Assembly: GCF_000708755.2 (NCBI RefSeq)
Contig: NZ_JGVU02000002.1
Span: forward strand, 372,001-436,000
DNA from: Metabacillus indicus LMG 22858
GTDB lineage: Bacteria; Bacillota; Bacilli; Bacillales; Bacillaceae
Length of the DNA stretch: 64,000 nucleotides
Direction of reading: 5' to 3'
Part shown: one piece after another, positions 1 to 8,877 of the stretch
How the letters are laid out: every line of letters begins with the position of its first letter
How positions within the stretch are numbered: position 1 is the stretch's first letter
The notes under the pieces: model-generated
Seen by the model: the letters and a program-made list of their open reading frames with translations, nothing else
The model's database searches: none
What the model was told of the DNA's origin: nothing
Made by a program: the position numbers and the translations under genes

Positions 1-176
1 TTGAAATCAATGAAAAAACCGGCCAAATAACCGCCCTAGTGATTCCGTCCGTTAAATGGTTTGGATTCAGAAAGCAAGGTGACGAAATTAGGGTTCCGTG
101 GACCCACATTAAAAAGATTGGCTCAGATATGATCATTCTGGACATAGAAGATCATCAGATCAAGCTTCTTGAGTAA
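1..176 (+). CDS. ymxH: PRC-barrel YlmC/YmxH family sporulation protein, 3' part
   Basis: Only the C-terminal 57 codons are in the window (reading from base 3) and end at a TAA. The visible peptide contains VIPSVKWFGFRKQGDE and IRVPWTHIKKIG, the pattern of the small YlmC/YmxH PRC-barrel family. In B. subtilis ymxH lies directly upstream of the dipicolinate synthase genes, as here. The molecular role of the family is not established beyond a link to sporulation. A strong terminator follows the stop codon at once, so the gene ends its transcription unit. Confidence 0.8.
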   Translation, partial: EINEKTGQITALVIPSVKWFGFRKQGDEIRVPWTHIKKIGSDMIILDIEDHQIKLLE

Positions 177-206
177 AAGCGATTGGCGTGCCAATCGCTT
201 TTTTTT
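177..206 (+). terminator. Rho-independent terminator after ymxH
   Basis: A perfect 10-bp stem (AAGCGATTGG / CCAATCGCTT) with a 4-base loop is followed by a run of eight T. Confidence 0.9.
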
Positions 207-232
207 ATGCGTTTTAATGCTTCAAAGACTAT

Positions 233-261
233 CACCCTGCATGGCGTTTTGACATAAGATG
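233..261 (+). promoter_or_regulatory. Predicted SigK-type promoter of dpaAB
   Basis: CACC at 233-236, a 16-bp spacer, then CATAAGATG at 253-261, against the SigK pattern (-35 AC core, -10 CATAnnnTA). Only the last base of the -10 departs. In B. subtilis the dipicolinate synthase operon is mother-cell, SigK dependent, so the site fits the genes downstream. Confidence 0.6.
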
Positions 262-331
262 CTTAAGTAAGTTCACTATGAGTTTATTTATTTGAATATA
301 GACATCGCGAAAAAGTAGGTGAAAGGGTCGT

Positions 332-1234
332 ATGTTAACAGGACTTAATATAGCAGTCATTGGGGGAGATGCCCGGCAGCTTGAGGTGATCAGAAAGCTT
401 ACAGAACTGGATGCAAAACTGTTTTTAATCGGTTTTGATCAGCTGGACCATGGCTTTACCGGTGCCGCAAAGCTTAAGCTTGCCGAACTGCGGTTTGAAG
501 AAATAGATGTGATCATTTTGCCTGTTCCCGGAACAAACCTTGAAGGCCATGTCGATACCATTTTCTCTAATGAAGAAGTCGTGCTGACGGAGGAGCTTAT
601 TGCAAGGACGCCTCCTCACTGCGTCATTTATTCCGGCATCAGCAATTCATACTTAAACGGAATAATCCAGGAAACGAAAAGAGAGCTGGTTCAGCTGTTC
701 GAACGTGATGATGTGGCCATTTATAATTCCATTCCCACCGTAGAAGGAACCATCATGATGGCCATTCAGCACACGGATTTTACCATTCACGGTTCGAAAA
801 TTGCGGTCCTCGGACTCGGACGCGTAGGCATGAGTGTAGCACGGACATTTTCAGCTTTGGGGGCTAAAGTAAAGGTCGGGGCAAGAAAATCGTCGCATAT
901 TGCACGGATTATTGAAATGGGGCTGCAGTCCTTTAAACTTGAGGATTTGGAGAAGGAAGTAACAGATGCCGATATTTGCATCAATACGATTCCCCATCAG
1001 ATTGTTACGGCAAAAGTAATTTCAAAGATGCCTCCACACACGCTGATTATCGACCTTGCTTCAAAGCCGGGCGGAACGGATTTTAAATATGCTGAGAAAA
1101 GAGGCATTAAAGCACTGCTTGCACCGGGACTTCCGGGGATTGTTGCCCCAAAAACAGCCGGTCAGATTGTTGCCAACGTCCTCTCATCATTGCTTTTGGA
1201 GGAGTTTTCTAAACGAAAGGGGCCATCATCATGA
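332..1234 (+). CDS. dpaA: Dipicolinate synthase subunit A
   Basis: Forms, with DpaB, the mother-cell enzyme that makes dipicolinic acid from dihydroxy-tetrahydrodipicolinate, a side product of the lysine pathway; the product is loaded into the forespore. The 300 residues match the family length. Residues 9-16 (VIGGDARQ) open the N-terminal domain and GLGRVG at 161-166 is a Rossmann nucleotide-binding loop. An AGGTGAAAGGG ribosome site precedes the ATG. The last codons overlap dpaB by 4 bp (ATGA), so the two are translationally coupled. The asd-dapG-dapA genes that feed the pathway follow directly. Confidence 0.95.
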   Translation: MLTGLNIAVIGGDARQLEVIRKLTELDAKLFLIGFDQLDHGFTGAAKLKLAELRFEEIDVIILPVPGTNLEGHVDTIFSNEEVVLTEELIARTPPHCVIYSGISNSYLNGIIQETKRELVQLFERDDVAIYNSIPTVEGTIMMAIQHTDFTIHGSKIAVLGLGRVGMSVARTFSALGAKVKVGARKSSHIARIIEMGLQSFKLEDLEKEVTDADICINTIPHQIVTAKVISKMPPHTLIIDLASKPGGTDFKYAEKRGIKALLAPGLPGIVAPKTAGQIVANVLSSLLLEEFSKRKGPSS

Positions 1235-1830
1235 AAGTACAAGGCAAACGGATCGGATTCGGCCTGACTGGTTCACACTGCACCTATGACGCTGTTTTCC
1301 CGCAGATAAAACGGCTGATTGACGAGGGAGCGGATGTGATGCCGGTCGTCACAAACACAGTGAAAATGACAAATACGAGATTCGGCGAAGGAGCCGAGTG
1401 GATCAAAAAAATCGAGGAGCTTACTGGCCACAAAGCCATTGATTCTATTGTAGGGGCTGAGCCGCTTGGCCCGAAGATTCCTCTGGACTGTATGGTTGTC
1501 GCACCGCTTACAGGCAATTCCATGAGCAAACTCGCAAACGCAATGACAGAATCTCCTGTCCTTATGGCAGCAAAAGCAACTCTCAGAAACCATAAACCGG
1601 TTGTTCTCGGCATTTCAACAAATGACGGTCTTGGACTGAACGGTGCGAATTTAATGCAGCTGATGGCTGCCAAAAATATTTATTTTATACCGTTCGGCCA
1701 GGATGCGCCATTTCAAAAGCCGAATTCGCTTGTTGCTAAAATGGATCTGCTTTTGGAAACAGTAGAGGCAGCACTTGAGCATACACAGTTTCAGCCGGTC
1801 ATTATTGAAAAATTCCGGGATGACGAATAA
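1231..1830 (+). CDS. dpaB: Dipicolinate synthase subunit B (flavoprotein fold)
   Basis: Second subunit of dipicolinate synthase, 199 residues, belonging to the flavoprotein/decarboxylase fold: the N-terminal GFGLTGSHCTYDA and the central VVAPLTGNSMSKLANAM are the conserved phosphate- and flavin-contact segments of that fold. The start overlaps the dpaA stop (ATGA). No clear hairpin terminator follows within the 135-bp gap to asd, so some readthrough into the lysine genes is possible. Confidence 0.95.
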   Translation: MKVQGKRIGFGLTGSHCTYDAVFPQIKRLIDEGADVMPVVTNTVKMTNTRFGEGAEWIKKIEELTGHKAIDSIVGAEPLGPKIPLDCMVVAPLTGNSMSKLANAMTESPVLMAAKATLRNHKPVVLGISTNDGLGLNGANLMQLMAAKNIYFIPFGQDAPFQKPNSLVAKMDLLLETVEAALEHTQFQPVIIEKFRDDE

Positions 1831-1869
1831 GCCTCTTCCTGCTAGAATAGAAGGCAAGAAAAATCATGG

Positions 1870-1898
1870 TTGTATAATGTATACACCTGGTCTATGAT
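1870..1898 (+). promoter_or_regulatory. Possible SigA promoter of asd-dapG-dapA
   Basis: TTGTAT at 1870-1875, a 17-bp spacer, TATGAT at 1893-1898. The -10 is good and the -35 weak. I see no lysine riboswitch in the leader. Confidence 0.4.
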
Positions 1899-1968
1899 AA
1901 ACTAATACACAATATGACATGAAGTTATTCCGGAAACCGCCGGATATTCGCGGAAGGGGCTATGATTG

Positions 1969-3012
1969 ATGAGTACAAATGGTTATCACGTTGCTGTCCT
2001 CGGTGCAACAGGGGCTGTAGGCCAGCAAATGCTAAAAACGCTTGAAGAACGGAACTTTCCGGTATCAAAGCTGACGCTGCTGTCGTCAGAACGGTCTGCA
2101 GGCAAAAAAGTCCTCTTTAGAGGAGAAGAACATATTGTTCAGGCTGCATCTCCCGAAAAATTTGAAGGAGTTCAAATTGCTCTTTTCAGCGCTGGCGGAA
2201 GCATTTCCAAAATCTTTGCTCCAGAGGCTGTGAAGCATGGTGCGATCGTTGTGGACAATACGAGTGCATTCCGCATGGCTCAAGATGTTCCTCTTGTTGT
2301 GCCTGAAGTAAACGAAGAAGACCTTAAATTACACAAAGGCATTATTGCTAATCCGAACTGCTCAACGATTCAAATGGTTGCTGCGCTTGAGCCGCTGAGA
2401 AAAGCCCACGGATTAAACAAAGTAATCGTATCAACTTACCAGGCTGTTTCAGGATCAGGCGCTGCTGCGATTGAAGAGCTGAAAACACAGTCAGAGGCGA
2501 TTCTTTCCGGAAAGGATTTCACACCGGAAATCCTTCCTGTTAAAGGCGATAAAAAACATTTTCAGATTGCGTTTAATGCGATTCCGCAAATCGATAAATT
2601 TGAAGACAACGGATTTACGTTTGAAGAAATGAAAATGATGAACGAAACAAAGAAAATCATGCATATGCCGGAGCTTGAAATTGCTGCAACTTGTGTGAGA
2701 ATTCCGGTTGAAACAGGACACTCTGAATCTGTCTATATTGAACTTGATTCAGATACTGTTGGAGTGTCTGACATCCGTGAGCTTTTAAAAGAAGCTCCGG
2801 GAGTAACGCTTCAGGATGACCCAAGTGCACAGCTGTATCCGATGCCAGCTGATTGTGTCGGCAAAAATGATGTGTTTGTAGGGCGCATCCGCAAAGATCC
2901 GGACCGTGCAAACGGCTTCCATTTATGGATTGTGTCTGATAATCTTTTAAAAGGCGCTGCATGGAATTCTGTGCAAATTGCAGAAAGCCTTGTTCAGCTG
3001 AAGTTAGTATAA
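1969..3012 (+). CDS. asd: Aspartate-semialdehyde dehydrogenase
   Basis: Reduces aspartyl phosphate to aspartate semialdehyde with NADPH, the branch point to lysine/diaminopimelate and threonine/methionine. GATGAVG near residues 12-18 is the NADP-binding loop and the catalytic cysteine lies in NPNCST near residue 131. Length is 347 residues, normal for the family. GGAAGGGG at about 1952-1959 can serve either TTG 1966 or ATG 1969; I prefer the ATG. First gene of an asd-dapG-dapA operon, the B. subtilis order. Confidence 0.95.
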   Translation: MSTNGYHVAVLGATGAVGQQMLKTLEERNFPVSKLTLLSSERSAGKKVLFRGEEHIVQAASPEKFEGVQIALFSAGGSISKIFAPEAVKHGAIVVDNTSAFRMAQDVPLVVPEVNEEDLKLHKGIIANPNCSTIQMVAALEPLRKAHGLNKVIVSTYQAVSGSGAAAIEELKTQSEAILSGKDFTPEILPVKGDKKHFQIAFNAIPQIDKFEDNGFTFEEMKMMNETKKIMHMPELEIAATCVRIPVETGHSESVYIELDSDTVGVSDIRELLKEAPGVTLQDDPSAQLYPMPADCVGKNDVFVGRIRKDPDRANGFHLWIVSDNLLKGAAWNSVQIAESLVQLKLV

Positions 3013-3083
3013 GAAGGTTCAGGAGAGAGCAAGGGTACATAATGCCTGCTCTCTTCTCTTACGTATAGAGTCGGGGTGTTAGG

Positions 3084-4298
3084 ATGAAATTGATCGTACA
3101 AAAATTCGGCGGGACGTCAGTAAAAGACGATCACGGCCGAAAAATGGCTTTGAATCATATAAGAGAAGCGTTAAAAGAGCAGTATAAAGTGGTCGTTGTC
3201 GTCTCGGCAATGGGCAGAAACGGTGATCCGTATGCAACGGATTCCCTTTTAAATCTGCTTTACGGAGGCAGTGCATCGATTTCAAAGCGCGAACAGGATA
3301 TGCTCCTATCATGCGGGGAAACGATTTCTTCCGTGGTATTTACGAGCATGCTGAAATCAGAAGGCATTGCAGCTGCCGCTTTAAGCGGGGCACAGGCAGG
3401 CTTTTTAACAAATGAAGACTTTACGAATGCAAAAATTCTCGACATGAAGTGCGAACGTCTGAGAAGAGAGCTTGACCGTCACGATGTGGTTGTCGTTGCA
3501 GGTTTTCAGGGAGCGGCAAAATCCGGTGACATCACAACCATCGGCAGAGGCGGAAGCGACACATCTGCAGCTGCACTTGGAGCAGCCTTGGATGCGGATT
3601 TCATCGATATTTTTACAGATGTAGAAGGGGTTATGACGGCTGATCCTAGAATTGTTGAATCAGCAAAGCCGCTGACCACAGTCACATATACGGAAATCTG
3701 CAATCTTGCTTATCAGGGTGCTAAGGTCATCCATCCAAGAGCGGTGGAGATTGCCATGCAGGCGAAAGTACCAATCAGAATCCGTTCCACGTACTCATCC
3801 GGTCAGGGAACACTCGTGACCTCCCATCATTCTGAAAAGCTCGGCAGTGATCTTCAAGAGAGGTTGATTACCGGCATTGCCCACGTTCCGAATGTGACGC
3901 AGCTGAACGTTACGGCAAAAGATGGACAGTATGAGGTGCAGACAGAAGTATTCAAAGCAATGGCACGCGCAGGCATCAGCGTTGACTTCTTCAACATCAC
4001 ACCAAGTGCAGTCATCTATACGGTTTCTGAGGACGTAACGGATGACGCAGTAAGAATACTGAAAAGCATGGGATATGACCCTGCTGTTAAACGCCACTGT
4101 GCGAAAGTTTCCACAGTTGGAGCAGGCATCGCAGGAGTACCGGGAGTAACAGCGAAAATTGTGACGGCCCTGTCGGAAGAAGGTATTCAAATTCTCCAGT
4201 CGGCAGATAGTCATACTACAATTTGGGTATTAGTAAAAGAGGAAGATATGATCAGCGCCGTCAATGCTCTGCATAGCGCATTTGATCTCTCTGAATAA
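3084..4298 (+). CDS. dapG: Aspartokinase I (diaminopimelate-sensitive type)
   Basis: Phosphorylates aspartate, the first step of the lysine/diaminopimelate branch. KFGGTS at residues 7-12 is the kinase signature; the part from about residue 265 on is the paired ACT-domain regulatory region. The 404-residue length fits monofunctional Bacillus DapG. Naming it isozyme I rests on synteny between asd and dapA; allosteric response cannot be read from the sequence. Its stop lies 37 bp before the dapA ATG, so the two are co-transcribed. Confidence 0.93.
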   Translation: MKLIVQKFGGTSVKDDHGRKMALNHIREALKEQYKVVVVVSAMGRNGDPYATDSLLNLLYGGSASISKREQDMLLSCGETISSVVFTSMLKSEGIAAAALSGAQAGFLTNEDFTNAKILDMKCERLRRELDRHDVVVVAGFQGAAKSGDITTIGRGGSDTSAAALGAALDADFIDIFTDVEGVMTADPRIVESAKPLTTVTYTEICNLAYQGAKVIHPRAVEIAMQAKVPIRIRSTYSSGQGTLVTSHHSEKLGSDLQERLITGIAHVPNVTQLNVTAKDGQYEVQTEVFKAMARAGISVDFFNITPSAVIYTVSEDVTDDAVRILKSMGYDPAVKRHCAKVSTVGAGIAGVPGVTAKIVTALSEEGIQILQSADSHTTIWVLVKEEDMISAVNALHSAFDLSE

Positions 4299-4335
4299 AA
4301 GACAGAAACTTAGAAAGAAGAAGAGGAGTGGCACA

Positions 4336-5211
4336 ATGATTGACTTTGGCAGTATTTCAACAGCCATGGCAACACCATTTGACAAAAACGGCAACATTGA
4401 TTTTCAAAAGACTACCCAGCTAGTTGATTACCTGATCAATAATGGGTCAGATTCACTTGTTGTGGCAGGAACGACAGGAGAATCTCCTACTCTGACATCT
4501 GAGGAAAAAATGGCACTGCTTAAGCATGTCGTTCAGGCTGCCGGCGGAAGAGTTCCTGTTATAGCGGGAACAGGAAGCAATAACACCAAGGATTCCATTG
4601 ATCTGACCAAAAAAGCGGAAGCAGCAGGCGCCGACGCCATTATGCTTGTCGCACCATATTATAATAAACCAAGCCAGGAAGGGATGTATCAGCATTTCAA
4701 AACGATTGCAGCATCCACAAAACTTCCTGTCATGATCTATAACGTCCCCGGCAGAACAGTTGTCAGCATTTCACCTGCAGTGATCGCAAGACTTGCTGAA
4801 CTTCCAAATGTCGTTGCAGTAAAAGAAGCAAGCGGGGATCTTGAAGCAATGGCAGAAATCATTTCATCAACGCCTGAAGATTTTGCTGTATATTCAGGAG
4901 ATGACGGTTTAACGCTTCCGGCACTTGCAATTGGAGGCAGAGGGGTCGTATCTGTTGCGTCCCACATTATCGGAAATGAAATGCAGGAGATGATCTCTGC
5001 ATTCAGAAGCGGTGAAACAGTACGTTCAGGAGCTATTCACAGAAAACTGCTGCCGGTTATGCAGCAGCTGTTCAAAGCGCCTAGCCCTGCTCCTGTAAAA
5101 ACGGCTCTTCAGCTAAGAGGCCTTGACGTCGGCCCCGTCAGACTTCCGCTTTTGGCGCTGACTGAAAGTGAAAGAAACGAACTTATTGCCGTGCTGTCTA
5201 AATTAAAGTAA
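4336..5211 (+). CDS. dapA: 4-hydroxy-tetrahydrodipicolinate synthase
   Basis: Condenses pyruvate with aspartate semialdehyde, the committed step to diaminopimelate, lysine and spore dipicolinate. Lys163 in VVAVKEASGD is the Schiff-base lysine; GTTGES at 45-50 and Tyr135 in IYNVPGRT complete the active site. The start is ATG 4336 behind AAGAGGAG; an upstream in-frame extension into dapG is spurious because it lacks an RBS and gives a non-family N-terminus. Length 291 residues. Ends the operon at a strong terminator. Confidence 0.96.
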   Translation: MIDFGSISTAMATPFDKNGNIDFQKTTQLVDYLINNGSDSLVVAGTTGESPTLTSEEKMALLKHVVQAAGGRVPVIAGTGSNNTKDSIDLTKKAEAAGADAIMLVAPYYNKPSQEGMYQHFKTIAASTKLPVMIYNVPGRTVVSISPAVIARLAELPNVVAVKEASGDLEAMAEIISSTPEDFAVYSGDDGLTLPALAIGGRGVVSVASHIIGNEMQEMISAFRSGETVRSGAIHRKLLPVMQQLFKAPSPAPVKTALQLRGLDVGPVRLPLLALTESERNELIAVLSKLK

Positions 5212-5218
5212 GCATGAG

Positions 5219-5254
5219 AAGATCGAGTCTATAACAAGGACTCGGTCTTTTTTT
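5219..5254 (+). terminator. Terminator of asd-dapG-dapA
   Basis: An 11-bp stem with one G-U pair (AAGATCGAGTC / GACTCGGTCTT), a 9-base loop and a T run. Confidence 0.9.
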
Positions 5255-5295
5255 GGTTCTTTTCGCAGTTTTCGTCAGCGCGTCAGATTATTTCC

Positions 5296-5325
5296 TTGTA
5301 TTCCAATTCTTTCTTCAGTTATAAT
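5296..5325 (+). promoter_or_regulatory. Predicted SigA promoter of rnjB
   Basis: TTGTAT at 5296-5301, an 18-bp spacer, and a perfect TATAAT at 5320-5325, about 40 bp before the start codon. Confidence 0.6.
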
Positions 5326-5366
5326 AGGCATTAGTTGTATTGGACGGGTTCAGGGAGGATTACCAA

Positions 5367-7031
5367 TTGAATATACAGACAGAAAACATCAAGATCATTG
5401 CCCTAGGCGGAGTTGGAGAAATAGGCAAGAACTTGTATGTCATTGAAATCGATCATAACATCTTCATTGTCGACGCTGGATTGATGTATCCAGAAGCCGG
5501 GATGCTGGGGATTGATATGGTCATTCCTGACATTACATACTTGCGGGAAAATGCAGATCGGGTAAAGGGCATCTTTTTAACCCACGGTCACGACGAGAAT
5601 ATTGGCGGAGTTTTCTATGTTCTCAGACATTTGTCCATACCGGTCTACGGAACGAAACTGACTCTTGCACTGGTTTCCCAGAAAGTAAAAGAACTTAACC
5701 CTAAGCAAAAAGCAGAATATGTCGAAGTTGATTCATCAACTGTTCTGGATTTTGAAGGAGTAAAGGTTTCTTTCTTCAGAACCATACACAGCATTCCTGA
5801 CTCTGTCGGTGTTTGCTTCCATACTTCACTTGGAGCGATCGTGCACACAGGTGACTTTAAATTTGATACAACTCCTGTTTTGAATGCACGCACTGATTTA
5901 GGGAAAATGGCCATGATCGGCGAAGAAGGCGTACTTTGTCTTCTTTCAGACAGCACAAATGCAGAAAGACCCGGATTCACAGCCTCTGAAACAGGTGTCG
6001 GACAAGAGATATCTGATGCGATGTACAGTGCAAAAGGCAGAACGATTGTTGCCATCTACGCATCGAACATCAACCGGATTGTTCAAGTCATTCATGCAGC
6101 CGCTGAAAATAACAGAAAGCTTGTCCTGCTTGGAAACTCAATTAAAAATGTTTATGAAATGGCAGAAAAATTAGGATACATCACCGAAAGTGAGAATATC
6201 ATCATACCCGTCCAAGAGATCGATACCTATCCTAAGCATGAGGTTGCCGTCCTTACAACAGGTCATCAGGGAGAGCCGTTAACGGTTCTTAACCGCATGG
6301 CAAAAGGCGCCCATAAACAAATAAAGATTGAAGCAGATGATACAGTTATTATTTCTGCTACACCAGTACCAGGTAATGAGCTTCATTTTTCAAAAACAGT
6401 CGACCTGCTTTACCGGGCAGGCGCAAGCGTAGTATTCGGCCAAAAACAGATTCATGTATCAGGACATGGAAGCCAGGAAGAGCTGAAACTTATGCTGAAC
6501 ATCATGAAGCCGAAGTATTTCATGCCTGTTAATGGCGAGTTTAAAATGCAGAAAGCTCATGCAAAGCTTGCCGTATCTGCAGGGATTGATGAAGAAAACA
6601 TCTTTCTTGTTGAAAAAGGCGATGTAGTTGAATTCAGTGAACATAAAGCGAAATCTGTTTCGAAGGTTCCTGCAGGGAACGTTCTGATTGACGGCTTAGG
6701 TGTCGGAGACATTGGAAACATCGTTCTCAGAGACCGGAGACTTCTTTCACAGGACGGCATCCTGATTGTCGTCGTTACGCTGGACAGAAGCAAAAAAACG
6801 ATGATATCAGGACCTGAGATCATCTCAAGAGGCTTCGTCTACGTAAGAGAATCAGAAGAGCTGATCCAAAAAGCATCAGGCATGGTAACGGAAATCGTTG
6901 AAAAAAGCATGCAGGGCACAGGCATCGAATGGTCAGCCCTCAAGCTCAACATCCGCGAATCACTGAACCGCTTCCTCTTCGAACAAACGAAGCGCAGACC
7001 GATGATTTTGCCGATTATTATGGAAGTTTAA
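5367..7031 (+). CDS. rnjB: Ribonuclease J2
   Basis: Metallo-beta-lactamase/beta-CASP ribonuclease that partners with RNase J1 in mRNA and rRNA processing. The start is TTG 5367, 8 bases after GGAGG (5354-5358), giving 554 residues, essentially the length of B. subtilis RnjB. The metal-binding motif reads HGHDEN at residues 73-78, where J1 enzymes have HGHEDH, so this is the catalytically weak J2 paralogue. The C-terminal VSGHGSQEEL and KYFMPVNGE segments belong to the beta-CASP and following domains. Single-gene unit between a promoter and a terminator. Confidence 0.95.
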   Translation: MNIQTENIKIIALGGVGEIGKNLYVIEIDHNIFIVDAGLMYPEAGMLGIDMVIPDITYLRENADRVKGIFLTHGHDENIGGVFYVLRHLSIPVYGTKLTLALVSQKVKELNPKQKAEYVEVDSSTVLDFEGVKVSFFRTIHSIPDSVGVCFHTSLGAIVHTGDFKFDTTPVLNARTDLGKMAMIGEEGVLCLLSDSTNAERPGFTASETGVGQEISDAMYSAKGRTIVAIYASNINRIVQVIHAAAENNRKLVLLGNSIKNVYEMAEKLGYITESENIIIPVQEIDTYPKHEVAVLTTGHQGEPLTVLNRMAKGAHKQIKIEADDTVIISATPVPGNELHFSKTVDLLYRAGASVVFGQKQIHVSGHGSQEELKLMLNIMKPKYFMPVNGEFKMQKAHAKLAVSAGIDEENIFLVEKGDVVEFSEHKAKSVSKVPAGNVLIDGLGVGDIGNIVLRDRRLLSQDGILIVVVTLDRSKKTMISGPEIISRGFVYVRESEELIQKASGMVTEIVEKSMQGTGIEWSALKLNIRESLNRFLFEQTKRRPMILPIIMEV

Positions 7032-7070
7032 TAAAGAAGAGGCTGAAATTTAAGTGTTTCAGCACTTTAA

Positions 7071-7106
7071 AGATCCGAACTGGGGATTAACTAGTTCGGA
7101 TTTTTT
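7071..7106 (+). terminator. Terminator after rnjB
   Basis: A 9-bp stem (ATCCGAACT / AGTTCGGAT) with an 11-base loop and a T6 run. A smaller hairpin (GCTGAAA / TTTCAGC) lies just before it at about 7042-7062. Confidence 0.88.
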
Positions 7107-7263
7107 CTGTGTTAAAGACTTTTCACCTGAAATATTCGGTTATTTAATGCTTTTATTAGTAATGTCATGGACCTATGTGTGATGCAGCTTCCTAGAAAGC
7201 AACCACTTCTATTTAAAATGGTTCATCATTTGTTGGTCTTTCCCCATAGAACCGAGTTTTCTG

Positions 7264-7486
7264 GATAAGTGCCTTCAACTTGATAATTCTTCTGTTTGAT
7301 GGTTTAAATCATTCGGATAAGTGCCCTCAACCTGAGAATCCTTCAGTTTGATGGTTCTAGACTTCCTGATAAGTGCCCTCAACCTGAGAATCCTTCAGTT
7401 TGATGGTTCTAGACTTCCTGATAAGTGCCCTCAACCTGAAATCCTTCAGTTTGATGGTTCTAAACTTCCTGATAAGTGCCCTCAAC
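7264..7486 (+). repeat. 52-bp tandem direct repeat, about 4.3 copies
   Basis: Units start at 7264, 7316, 7368 and 7420, with a partial fifth copy (GATAAGTGCCCTCAAC) at 7471-7486. The first unit is the most diverged, the second and third nearly identical, and the fourth lacks one base. Each unit begins GATAAGTGCCCTCAAC and contains CCTTCAGTTTGATGGTTCTA. The gap 7032-7793 has no credible gene; ORFs called across it are artefacts of the repeat. Confidence 0.9.
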
Positions 7487-7493
7487 GAAGAAA

Positions 7494-7612
7494 ACTCCAG
7501 TGGACTGAAGCGGAAGGCACTTGACTCCTGCGGGATGAAGAGCGCACGGAAGATCCCGCAAGCGCAGCGAGGAAGCTTCCGGCGCTCCCCGCGGAAAGCA
7601 AGTGACTGGAGC
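7494..7612 (+). repeat. Structured palindromic intergenic element
   Basis: Nested inverted repeats: CTCCAGT (495-501) with ACTGGAG (605-611), CACTTG (518-523) with CAAGTG (599-604), a TGCGGGAT (529-536) / ATCCCGCA (553-560) hairpin, and the self-palindrome GGAAGCTTCC at 7571-7580. Together they fold as a closed multi-branched structure. Sequences of the form CTCCTGCGGGA...CCCGCGGAAAGCAAGTGACTGGAGCG are familiar to me as a dispersed intergenic element of Bacillaceae genomes. Confidence 0.7.
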
Positions 7613-7799
7613 GCAAGGGAACGGGTACGATTTGAAATTTCTTTCACCCTGGTGCCGAAAGAAACGGGTATTAACGATAAATCACCTTTCACAAGATAAA
7701 ACTATAAACATTCAAAACACCGCTTCCGCTTTACCGAAGAATGTTTTTCCCTCTTCCTGCTCATAATAAAAGCATTCATAACAGGAAGGAAGAATGCAG

Positions 7800-8543
7800 A
7801 TGAACCGCTACATACAGGAAAATTCCGAACAAAATCCGGATAAACAGGACGGAAAAGAACCAAGCCTTGTCGAAAAAATCCAGCAGCTCGGATCAACAAA
7901 TGTTCCTCAGCTCTCACAGGACTCAAGAATACACTGCCTCACCATTATCGGACAGATTGAAGGCCACATTCAGCTGCCGCCGCAAAACAAAACAACTAAA
8001 TATGAGCACGTTATTCCGCAAATCGTTGCAATCGAGCAAAACCCTAAAATCGAAGGCCTCCTGATTGTGCTGAATACGGTTGGAGGGGATGTTGAAGCCG
8101 GCCTTGCAATCGCTGAGATGCTTGCTTCCCTGTCAAAACCTACTGTATCCATCGTCCTTGGCGGAGGCCATTCCATCGGCGTACCAATTGCCGTTTCCTG
8201 CGATTATTCGTTTATAGCAGAAACCGCAACGATGACCATTCATCCCGTTAGGCTCACAGGCCTTGTCATCGGTGTGCCGCAGACGTTTGAGTACCTTGAT
8301 AAAATGCAGGACAGGGTCGTGAATTTTGTAACAAAGCATTCAAATATCACTGAAGAGAAATTTAAAGAGCTCATGTTTTCTAAAGGCAATTTAACCCGTG
8401 ACATCGGAACGAATGTAGTCGGCAACGACGCGGTTCAGTACGGGCTGATCGACGGAGTGGGCGGAGTCGGCCAGGCGATCATGAAGCTGAATGAACTGAT
8501 TGGTAAGGATAAAGGCAAGGAAGAGGAGAAGATGCTGCAATGA
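7800..8543 (+). CDS. tepA: ClpP-like translocation-enhancing protein TepA
   Basis: Member of the ClpP/crotonase serine-peptidase superfamily; in B. subtilis TepA (YmfB) was linked to protein export. [16 protein letters not shown] forms the oxyanion region and Ser125 in GGHSIG is the candidate nucleophile. Start: AGGAAGGA at 7783-7790 is only 3 bases from ATG 7794 but 9 from ATG 7800, which I chose; this gives 247 residues. It overlaps ylzJ by 4 bp (ATGA). The exact proteolytic substrate is unknown. Confidence 0.88.
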   Translation: MNRYIQENSEQNPDKQDGKEPSLVEKIQQLGSTNVPQLSQDSRIHCLTIIGQIEGHIQLPPQNKTTKYEHVIPQIVAIEQNPKIEGLLIVLNTVGGDVEAGLAIAEMLASLSKPTVSIVLGGGHSIGVPIAVSCDYSFIAETATMTIHPVRLTGLVIGVPQTFEYLDKMQDRVVNFVTKHSNITEEKFKELMFSKGNLTRDIGTNVVGNDAVQYGLIDGVGGVGQAIMKLNELIGKDKGKEEEKMLQ

Positions 8544-8767
8544 TCCTATATACTTCTATGCCGGAGGAGCTGATTTTCCCGGCAGAGGCAAAAGAGTACA
8601 GCGCATTTTCCTTTGTTGAGTGCAACGGCGTGCAAATGCAGGTGAGACAGACAGAAGGAAATGAATATGAAGTAGTCCGTATCCTCAGCACCAATCCGGA
8701 AGACTATTTAAATGAACAGTACTCTCCCGGACAAAAAATTACGATGTCATTCTCGTTTTCTCCATAA
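8540..8767 (+). CDS. ylzJ: YlzJ-like small protein
   Basis: A 75-residue protein translationally coupled to tepA by an ATGA overlap and lying upstream of spoIIIE, the position of ylzJ in B. subtilis. It begins [14 protein letters not shown] and has no membrane segment or signal peptide. No function is known for the family; its fixed position behind tepA suggests a shared role. Confidence 0.8.
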   Translation: MILYTSMPEELIFPAEAKEYSAFSFVECNGVQMQVRQTEGNEYEVVRILSTNPEDYLNEQYSPGQKITMSFSFSP

Positions 8768-8798
8768 TATGCTATACTTAAGCTACACAAACATGTCC

Positions 8799-8826
8799 GC
8801 AGCCCTCAGTTGGCTGCTTTCTTTGT
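8799..8826 (+). terminator. Probable terminator between ylzJ and spoIIIE
   Basis: A 6-bp GC stem (GCAGCC / GGCTGC) with a 7-base loop and the T-rich tail TTTCTTTG. Weaker than the others in the window, so partial readthrough to spoIIIE is possible. Confidence 0.6.
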
Positions 8827-8877
8827 TTGCAAGAGGGCGAATGCCTTCGGCAAATTTTCTGCACAGGTGATAATGAA

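Noticed and set aside
1831-1968. Lysine riboswitch before asd
   Set aside because: The gap is only about 135 bp and I see no L-box core or terminator/antiterminator pair.
7264-7486. CRISPR-like array
   Set aside because: The repeat is a head-to-tail 52-bp tandem without unique spacers and without cas genes nearby.
7357-7699. ORFs of about 100 residues on both strands over the repeats
   Set aside because: Their sequence is a translation of the tandem repeat and palindromic element, with repeated peptides and no ribosome site.
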